This document shows, piece by piece, positions 1 through 4,478 of a DNA stretch of 8,097 nucleotides; position 1 is the stretch's first letter; every line of letters starts with the position of its first letter. The position numbers and the translations under genes are program-made. The stretch comes from JBGCDD01 sp045105075 (GTDB lineage Bacteria > Pseudomonadota > Alphaproteobacteria > Rhodobacterales > Rhodobacteraceae), in NCBI GenBank assembly GCA_045105075.1, contig JBGCDD010000251.1, positions 1 to 8,097 on the forward strand, in the 5' to 3' direction. The notes below the pieces were generated by a model, which did not search any database, had not been told where the DNA came from, and worked only from the letters and a program-made list of their open reading frames with translations.

Positions 1-181
1 GCCTAAACGAGCACTTGGGGCGGCACGGAAACGGGACAGGTCCACCATACTTCGACTTGAACTTGTAGAATGTCCCCTGGCTGAGACCGTGCTTGCGGCA
101 CACCTCAGCAGTCGGCATCCCGGCTTCCTGCTCTTTGATCATCCCGATAATTTGGGCTTCTGTGAAACGGCTCTTTCGCAT
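1..181 (-). pseudogene. IS3-family transposase OrfA, truncated, running off the window edge
   Basis: The reading frame begins at an ATG at 181-179 and starts MRKSRFTEAQIIGMIKEQEA, the classic opening of IS407-group OrfA. OrfA is the helix-turn-helix subunit that binds the IS ends and is normally joined to OrfB by a -1 frameshift. Residues about 8-42 form the HTH (EVCRKHGLSQGTFYKFKSKYGG). From residue 48 the sequence switches to PVPFPCRPKCSFR, which does not fit the family, although the frame stays open to the window edge. A purine-rich CGAAGGAGCAAACAG stretch just upstream of the ATG supplies the Shine-Dalgarno. It is most likely a non-functional fragment, because the coiled-coil and the whole catalytic OrfB are absent from this side of the break. 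Confidence 0.75.
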
Positions 182-230
182 CTGTTTGCTCCTTCGAAAG
201 GTTGAGCAACCTCTACATTAAAACGAAGCA

Positions 231-249
231 TGTTTCGGGGGGGCAGGGA
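231..249 (-). repeat. IS terminal inverted repeat (left end)
   Basis: Read on the minus strand the segment is CCCTGCCCCCCCGAAACATG. This resembles the TGacCTGCCCCC-type ends of IS407-group elements lying some 50-70 bp upstream of orfA. The outermost bases (CC rather than TG) deviate from the usual IS3 terminus, so the exact tip is uncertain and may itself be eroded. Confidence 0.5.
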
Positions 250-498
250 ACGCGCTCTACCGGCGAATAAGGCTGCATGACAGAATTTCAGACCCGTTGG
301 ATCTGCCACACCGACCAAAATTCCTTGTGTCGCGAGCCGGTAAGTCGCGCAAAAGGGGCTGACCGTCAGCGAACCGGACTAAATCTAGGGCGAACGCTAA
401 GGTGGAGCGCGGAAACAACAACCTGAATGTCACGCGACGACGCATCCCCGGCCCAAACAAGTCCAACCGGCAGTACTCTCTCCCCATACGTACTGCCC

Positions 499-543
499 AG
501 CCTTCGCGGCTTTCTCTCTGAGAGATTTGCCAACGCCGGCAAA
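499..543. repeat. Three consecutive small inverted repeats
   Basis: Three perfect short inverted repeats follow one another almost without gaps: AGCC-ttcgc-GGCT (499-511), TCTCTC-t-GAGAGA (513-525) and TTTGCC-aacgcc-GGCAAA (526-543). The last is a 6-bp hairpin followed by an A on the plus strand and preceded by Ts only in the minus orientation, so it is at best a weak terminator. The middle repeat has a one-base loop and cannot fold as a hairpin. It is more like a protein-binding palindrome or chance. Confidence 0.4.
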
Positions 544-687
544 AGTCGACAACTCGCTGCCTTGGGGGCGTGAGCGGTTACCAACTGAGTTTCGCCGTCA
601 GGTTCGAGGATGGACATGGCTGAAATGGGTGTGTGCGTTTCAAGTTGATCTTGCAAAATGTGGTAATCTCAACTGTCGCGGCCGACT

Positions 688-701
688 GTTCGTGTGCGAA
701 C
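688..701. repeat. Short inverted repeat GTTCG-N4-CGAAC
   Basis: A perfect 5-bp inverted repeat with a TGTG spacer lies inside the gene-poor stretch. No gene start or promoter is attached to it. Repeats of this size are expected by chance, so it is recorded only as visible structure. Confidence 0.25.
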
Positions 702-1019
702 GGATAGGGCACGCGGCGCAAGATCGACACAAAGAGGTCAAGGGCGACACCAGATACAATCAGCCCTGCGCCATGGAATTCCACACACATAATCGCCACC
801 AGTCGATGTGCCTTTGTCCGAAACATCAAGCGGGCTGTCCTGGGCCGCAGCAGATGTCGCTAAATCCGCAACCAGAGCCAACTTTGCATTTGAACATGGG
901 TGGTCCTCTCGGGGATTGCGCCCATCCAAACGCCGCGGTCGGCCGAGCATGTCGTTGAAACAATCGGCACGGCGCTCCGGTCATCTGCTCAAAATCACAA
1001 GCTGGTTTCGTCACAATTA

Positions 1020-1036
1020 TTCGACCAAGGCTCGAA
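1020..1036. promoter_or_regulatory. Candidate LysR-type operator upstream of the first LysR gene
   Basis: TTCGA-ccaaggc-TCGAA is a perfect 5-7-5 inverted repeat centred 40 bp before the LysR start. It does not carry the strict T-N11-A core of classical LysR boxes. A second 5-7-5 repeat, of different sequence, lies at the start of the other LysR gene (2842-2858), so the geometry is shared but the sequence is not. Autoregulatory binding is an inference. Confidence 0.3.
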
Positions 1037-1067
1037 ACCTGAACCCACTCATCCGTAAGGGCGAACA

Positions 1068-1973
1068 ATGATTGATCGCCTGAGGCAAATGGCGATTTTC
1101 GCACGGGTTGTTGACGAAGGCTCTTTTCGCGCGGCTGCCAAAGACATTGGCCTTGCCCCATCTCGGATCAGCGAAACAGTATCCGAACTTGAAACCTATT
1201 TGGGCGTCACATTGCTCTAGCGAACCACACGCAAGATTACGCTCACGAACGAGGGGCGGATCTTTTAGGCCCGCGTGGTCGAAATGCTGCGCAGCGCCGA
1301 GGCCGGGCTGAACGAGTTGAATACCCTGTCTCTGGACCCGGTGGGCGCTTTGAAAATTTCCCTTCCTGCGTTCCTCACGGCCGGCCCGCTTTCCACCGCA
1401 ATTGCTGACTTTGCGCGCAAACATCCAAACGTTGCTTTTTCTGTGTCCTATTCGGATCTGCCGTTGAACCTGGTGGAAGATCGCTTTGACATGACGATCC
1501 GGGTTGGATGGCTTGACGACAGCGCGATGATGTCGCGCAAGCTGGCCGATGGGCAGCGTGTGCTGGTCGTGGGCACCCAATACGCGCAAGCGCGAAAAAC
1601 GCCGCGACGTCCCGCCGATCTGGAAGATTGGGACTGGATCAGATATCAGCAACGCGCTGACACAACCCAGTTCACCTCAGCCAATGGTGAGATCGAAAAG
1701 GTCACAGGCAAGGCGCAGATTGAGGTCGATAGCATCGACGCGGTCTACCACTTTGCGGTTCAGAACATGGGCGCAACAATTTTGCCGTCCTTTCTTGCGG
1801 AACGCGGGATCAAGTCTGGTGAGTTGACCCGATTGCTTCCTGACTGGACACTTCGCGGCCTTGGGATTTACGCGGTTTGGCCCGATAAATCGCGGCGTGA
1901 AAGCCTGACCATGCTGTTTCTCCGGTTTTTGACCGAACAAGGTCTGTGCGCGCCGGATGAAAGCGACGCCTAA
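1068..1973 (+). pseudogene. LysR-family transcriptional regulator with two in-frame TAG codons
   Basis: The frame from ATG 1068 to TAA 1971 spans 301 codons, the normal length of a LysR regulator. A good Shine-Dalgarno (AAGGG, 1057-1061) lies 6 nt before the ATG. The N-terminal winged helix-turn-helix is visible as IDRLRQMAIFARVVDEGSF and AAAKDIGLAPSRISETVSEL. The effector-binding domain follows from about residue 88 (GALKISLPAFL) to the end, with the typical VEDRFDMTIRVG and GATILPSFLAE segments. TAG at 1218-1220 (codon 51) sits where relatives have Tyr, Gln or Asn before R-T/S-T-R; the neighbouring paralogue has TAC there. A second TAG lies at 1266-1268 (codon 67). Translation would stop after 50 residues, inside or just after the DNA-binding domain. 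A GTG at 1275 could at best give the effector domain alone. The other 299 codons are intact, so inactivation looks recent. Confidence 0.85.
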
Positions 1974-2842
1974 CTCAACGCGCTGAGCACATGATGCACC
2001 AGGCCGTGCTTGAGCACATTGGCCGGCCATTAGGCATAAACGGTGATCGGTATCGGCTTCCATTCGCTGAATATTTCGACCATGGCACCCGACTTTAAAT
2101 GCGCGTCGACCAGAAAATCAGGCAGTGCTGCCAGCCCTGCGCCGGCAAAGGCCAGACGAAAAAGCGCCACCGCATCATTGGATGACAACCGTGACTGAGG
2201 CCGGATTGTTTTCTTTTCTCTGCGGGCATTTTGCAGCACGACAGAACCCGCATGCACCTGAAACAGGACAACCCAATTCAGCGATTGCAGGTCCTGAAGT
2301 GACTCAATCGCGGGGTTGGCGTTCAGATACGCCGGGGCAGCAACCAATTTGCGTTTCACTCCGAACAAGGAGCGCGATGTTGGCGAATTGCTGTGTTTTT
2401 CGCCCATGCGGATCGCCAAATCAAACCCGTCGGCAAACAGTTCGCGGCGCGAACCTGAGAAATCCAACGTGATGTCAACCCGAGGATGTGCAACCGAATA
2501 CGCGGCGATTTTTTGGGTCAACATGGATTGAGACAGCACCGAGGGTAACGTGATCCGCATCGCGCCACTTGGTTGGCGGGCAGACGACGAAAGAGCCTCC
2601 AGTTCTCCCTCGACCGCGTCCAGCATCTTGTGCGTTGCGTCCAGCAGCCGCTCTCCATCTGGCGTCAGGGATAGTTTTCGTGTGGAACGGTATAGCAATG
2701 CGACACCCAAATGCTCTTCCAGCTGGGAAACGTGATGGCTGAAAACAGAGGGCGACAGGTTCAGCTCGCGGGCGGCTCCCCGGAACGAGCCTTGGTCAAT
2801 GGTCTTGGAAAAGATGGCCATTTGGCGCAGACGGTCAATCAC
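1970..2842 (-). pseudogene. LysR-family transcriptional regulator, C-terminally truncated by a TAA
   Basis: The start is placed at GTG 2842 because the next residues (IDRLRQMAIF) match the opening of the other LysR protein in this window. Upstream extension would run antisense through the SnoaL gene. The HTH is in residues about 17-45 (QGSFRGAARELNLSPSVFSHH), followed by LGVALLYRSTRKLSLTPDGE and the effector domain from about residue 88 (GAMRITLPSVLS). The open frame stops at TAA 2032-2030 (codon 271), after PITVYA. The same frame continues for 19 sense codons reading WPANVLKHGLVHHVLSALS, the expected last helix of the family, and ends at TAG 1972-1970. The natural protein would be 290 residues and the present one 270. 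Loss of the last helix may or may not abolish function. No clear Shine-Dalgarno precedes the GTG. Confidence 0.8.
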
Positions 2843-2858
2843 GATTACACCACAATCG
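2842..2858. promoter_or_regulatory. Inverted repeat at the LysR/SnoaL divergent junction
   Basis: CGATT-acaccac-AATCG is a perfect 5-7-5 inverted repeat. It begins at the first base of the proposed LysR GTG start and fills most of the 30-bp gap to the SnoaL gene. LysR proteins often bind the shared region between themselves and a divergent target, which makes this a candidate site. The strict T-N11-A motif is absent and its position over the start codon is unusual. Confidence 0.3.
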
Positions 2859-2872
2859 CCAAAGCGGCGGGT

Positions 2873-3286
2873 ATGGACGCCGAAAGCCAGGCGAGTCTTG
2901 ACACTGTTGTGGCTTTCATGGGCGCAATGGGCGGTGGTGATATGGCCACGCTGACCGCTCTGACGGTGGATGATATGGTCTGGGCCAATGAGGACGACAA
3001 GGCGATGCCTTGGATTGGTCCGTGGCAGGGCAAAGAGGGAATTCTGAAATTCCTTGGCCTCTTTGGCGAGAATTTTCAGACCACGCAATGGGTCAACGAA
3101 GACCAATTTGCCTTTGGCGATACTGTTGCGATCTTTGGTAAGATGAACGGCGTTACCACAAAATCCGGTGCGGAAATCGGCGAGTTCATTTTTGGCTTAA
3201 GGGCCAAGGTGAAAGACGGCAAGGTGGTGCTCTGGATCTGGTTGGAAATCAGTTATGCTGTGAGCAAAGCCTTCAACGCGGCGTGA
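2873..3286 (+). CDS. SnoaL-like / NTF2-fold protein
   Basis: A 137-residue protein starting MDAESQASLDTVVAFMGAMG, the usual size and opening of bacterial SnoaL-like proteins. These share the cone-shaped NTF2 fold with ketosteroid isomerase and scytalone dehydratase and act as small-molecule isomerases, hydrolases or binding proteins. Visible family features are the N-terminal helices with GGDMATLTAL, the DDMVW turn (about 33-37), the WQGKEGILKFLGLF segment (about 51-64) and a C-terminal strand pair ending DGKVVLWIW...YAVSKAF. There is no signal peptide. I chose ATG 2873 by homology of the N-terminus. The frame is open further upstream, but that part is antisense to the LysR HTH. No good Shine-Dalgarno is present and only 30 bp separate it from the LysR start. 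The substrate is unknown, and a role as the LysR gene's target is an inference from the divergent arrangement. Confidence 0.7.
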   Translation: MDAESQASLDTVVAFMGAMGGGDMATLTALTVDDMVWANEDDKAMPWIGPWQGKEGILKFLGLFGENFQTTQWVNEDQFAFGDTVAIFGKMNGVTTKSGAEIGEFIFGLRAKVKDGKVVLWIWLEISYAVSKAFNAA

Positions 3287-3314
3287 TCTTTGCGCCCATA
3301 CAAAAACCCGGACA

Positions 3315-3348
3315 AAAAAGGCGTACGCAATCCCGTGCGCGCCTTTTT
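3315..3348. terminator. Rho-independent terminator, probably bidirectional
   Basis: The stem is AAAAAGGCG (3315-3323) with CGCCTTTTT (3340-3348), extended across a TA bulge by CGCA/TGCG, with the six-base loop ATCCCG. The T-run on the plus strand follows the G/C stem directly and ends the SnoaL transcript 28 bp after its stop. The matching A-run makes it usable in the other direction too. Confidence 0.85.
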
Positions 3349-3409
3349 ACGAGCCTATGATACGCGGCCCAGGCCCCACACAGCCCACCAACAGGTCAAG
3401 GAGAGCAAA

Positions 3410-3651
3410 GTGAAACGATTTTCCAAAACACGCCACGGTGCTCGTCGCCGCCTGCCTTGTGCTACCCGTCGTGGCACAAAGTGGTGATTTGCCAATGCGG
3501 GAAGGCGCGAGGCCGCAAACCACCAATGGCGTGCCCCACGTACAGATCGACGCTCAAGATGATCTACTCACTGACCTCCAAGGCGGAACTGGATGTGGTT
3601 TTGCAATTGGTGGACAGCTCCTACAGCTACGGTACGGGGCTGTCGCTTTAG
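3410..3651 (+). pseudogene. Secreted luciferase-like (DUF5519) protein, frameshifted and internally deleted
   Basis: A strong Shine-Dalgarno (AAGGAGAG, 3398-3405) precedes GTG 3410. Removing one T from the TTTT run at 3419-3422 gives a clean signal peptide, VKRFPKHATVLVAACLVLP, followed by VVAQSGDLPM. The next stretch, REGARPQTTNGVPHVQID (to about 3551), resembles the N-terminus of luciferase-like DUF5519 proteins. After that the frame shifts again. The remainder, from about 3556 to the TAG at 3649-3651 (MIYSLTSKAELDVVLQLV then DSSYSYGTG), resembles the C-terminal end of the same family. The central part of the domain is missing, so a deletion with a frame change joined the two ends. The family assignment is from memory of these short motifs and is moderate; that it is a broken exported protein is clearer. 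It cannot make a product. Confidence 0.55.
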
Positions 3652-3770
3652 CGCTCGCGCGGCCCTTCAAATCGAAACGACGGCGCGGACATTCGCGAGT
3701 GGTGAGGGACCAGAGCGATGTGTCAACACACCCGCCATCGCATTGATCGCGCAGGGCGGTTGGTTTCGCG

Positions 3771-4397
3771 TCATCGATGGCGGGCCAGAAACGCGTCAGT
3801 GTCCGCTGTGTTGGGCCGAACGCCGGCAAAAACCTCGACATAACGACAGCCAGCCTCGGCGCGTTTCGCGCGGGGTTCGGTGATTCGCATCGAATAATAC
3901 CCGGTTTGCGTCAATATCGCCGTAAGGGCGCGGTAATGAGCGATATCCGGAGCGGTGCCGAACCTGATGAACAGGTCGGTGACGGCTCCGAGACGCTGTT
4001 CGTCCGAGGCGTCAACAAGGGTTTGCAGGTCCGGATCCGTGCGGGCCCAGTTTCGGATGGCCAGATCGAGCGCTGCGTCAAACAGATCGGGGTCAATCCA
4101 GCAATCAATCAGGTTGAAAAGCGCTTCACAAAGACTGTCCGCCGGCTGCGCGCATTTTCGCACCATGACCCCGGTGTTGCGGTTTTTCCAAAGATCAATA
4201 ATTGCTTTGTGCAGCTCGGGCACGTCTTTGAAATGCCAATAAAACCCGGTGCGTGTCAGACCCAGACGTTTGGCCAGCGGCATTACCTTCACGGCGTCTA
4301 TCCCGTCGCTCACCAACAGATCATAGGCGGCGTCCAGCCACATTTCGCGGCTGGCCCTTGGACGAGACTGGGGGCGGGATATTGGGGTTGGGGCCAT
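3771..4397 (-). CDS. TetR/AcrR-family transcriptional repressor
   Basis: A 208-residue protein of standard TetR length. The N-terminal DNA-binding domain reads SREMWLDAAYDLLVSDGIDA (about 16-35), then VMPLAKRLGLTRTGFYWHF (about 38-56), the TetR helix-turn-helix with its aromatic FYWHF end. The remainder is the helical ligand-binding and dimerisation domain. The gene is divergent from the demethylase operon, with 81 bp between the start codons and two matching palindromes there, so it very probably represses both itself and that operon. The inducer would then be a substrate or intermediate of the pathway (inference). There is no Shine-Dalgarno before ATG 4397, and the predicted -10 box ends only 7 nt upstream, which suggests a leaderless mRNA. 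The gene is intact, unlike the regulators to its left. Confidence 0.9.
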   Translation of the reverse strand: MAPTPISRPQSRPRASREMWLDAAYDLLVSDGIDAVKVMPLAKRLGLTRTGFYWHFKDVPELHKAIIDLWKNRNTGVMVRKCAQPADSLCEALFNLIDCWIDPDLFDAALDLAIRNWARTDPDLQTLVDASDEQRLGAVTDLFIRFGTAPDIAHYRALTAILTQTGYYSMRITEPRAKRAEAGCRYVEVFAGVRPNTADTDAFLARHR

Positions 4398-4404
4398 GCA
4401 AGGA

Positions 4405-4432
4405 AGAATAACGAACTTGACACAAGTGTCAA
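4405..4432 (-). promoter_or_regulatory. Predicted sigma70 promoter of tetR
   Basis: On the minus strand TTGACA (4432-4427) is a perfect -35 box. After a 16-bp spacer comes TATTCT (4410-4405), a 4/6 match to the -10 consensus. The expected transcription start is about 4398, essentially at the A of the tetR ATG (4397). Confidence 0.55.
4417..4432. promoter_or_regulatory. TetR operator O1
   Basis: TTGACAC-aa-GTGTCAA is a perfect 7-bp inverted repeat with a two-base spacer. Its two arms each contain a TTGACA hexamer, on opposite strands, that fits as the -35 box for tetR (minus) and for the operon (plus). Binding of a TetR dimer here would block RNA polymerase in both directions. Confidence 0.75.
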
Positions 4433-4447
4433 TTTTGAAGTCATACT
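4417..4447 (+). promoter_or_regulatory. Predicted promoter of the demethylase operon
   Basis: TTGACA (4417-4422) and CATACT (4442-4447, 4/6 match to TATAAT) are separated by 19 bp, longer than the ideal 17. The start point would fall near 4454, inside the second palindrome, leaving a leader of about 25 nt that carries the Shine-Dalgarno TGAGG (4467-4471), 7 nt before the ATG. The wide spacing suggests a weak or ligand-dependent promoter. Confidence 0.45.
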
Positions 4448-4462
4448 TGACATAACTGTCAC
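4447..4462. promoter_or_regulatory. TetR operator O2
   Basis: TTGACA-taac-TGTCAC repeats the TGACA-N4-TGTCA core of the first operator; only the outermost pair is mismatched. The centres (4424.5 and 4454.5) are exactly 30 bp apart, about three helical turns, so two dimers would bind the same DNA face. It covers the predicted operon start site. Confidence 0.7.
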
Positions 4463-4478
4463 TTTTTGAGGCCGCAAA

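Larger units (their letters stand above)
1..249 (-). mobile_element. Truncated IS3-family (IS407/IS511-type) insertion sequence, left end
   Basis: Remnant of an IS3-family element read on the minus strand. It holds the terminal inverted repeat (about 231-249), a short leader and the start of orfA (181 downward). The orfA protein matches the family up to a KYGG motif, whose last codon ends at 41. The usual continuation (a Met-Glu-Val stretch leading into the leucine-zipper region) is then replaced by unrelated sequence. The element is therefore cut at about 40-43 by a deletion or by another insertion, and no orfB is visible. The outer boundary is placed by the G-run/CAGG end and is uncertain by a few bases. 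No target-site duplication can be checked because the other end is missing. Confidence 0.75.
250..1067. other. 818-bp stretch with no gene I can call
   Basis: Several short frames are open here on both strands, but they overlap each other, have compositions unlike globular proteins (rich in Cys, Arg, Pro) and match no family I recognise. Short patches on the minus strand between about 260 and 640 read plausibly as protein for 30-40 residues before a stop or frame change. That would fit a heavily decayed gene, though I cannot name it. Visible structure is limited to inverted repeats at 499-543 and 688-701, plus a possible regulatory repeat at 1020-1036 just upstream of the first LysR gene. I see no tRNA, CRISPR or complete IS. 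Confidence 0.5.

Noticed and set aside
480..640. Resemblance to a glycine riboswitch (CTCTC, GGCAAA and GCCGAAGG-like pieces on either strand)
   Set aside because: The conserved core elements are not present in the right order or spacing on either strand, and no glycine-metabolism gene follows.
527..958. 143-codon plus-strand open frame in the gene-poor stretch
   Set aside because: No family resemblance, unusual Cys/His/Pro-rich composition, no Shine-Dalgarno, and overlapping frames of similar length on the other strand.
1218..2032. Genetic-code reassignment or programmed stop read-through across the LysR pair
   Set aside because: The internal stops are of two kinds (TAG and TAA) at unrelated positions, while genes elsewhere in the window use TAG, TAA and TGA normally as terminators.
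2711..2872. N-terminal extension of the SnoaL protein upstream of residue 1
   Set aside because: The extension is antisense to the LysR helix-turn-helix coding sequence and does not resemble the family. The ATG at 2873 gives the expected length.
3719..3730. TGTGTCAACACA palindrome beyond the 3' end of tetR, sharing the GTGTCAA half-site of the operators
   Set aside because: Only one half-site matches and the spacing of the arms differs from the two promoter operators. There is no promoter nearby, so chance is the simpler explanation.
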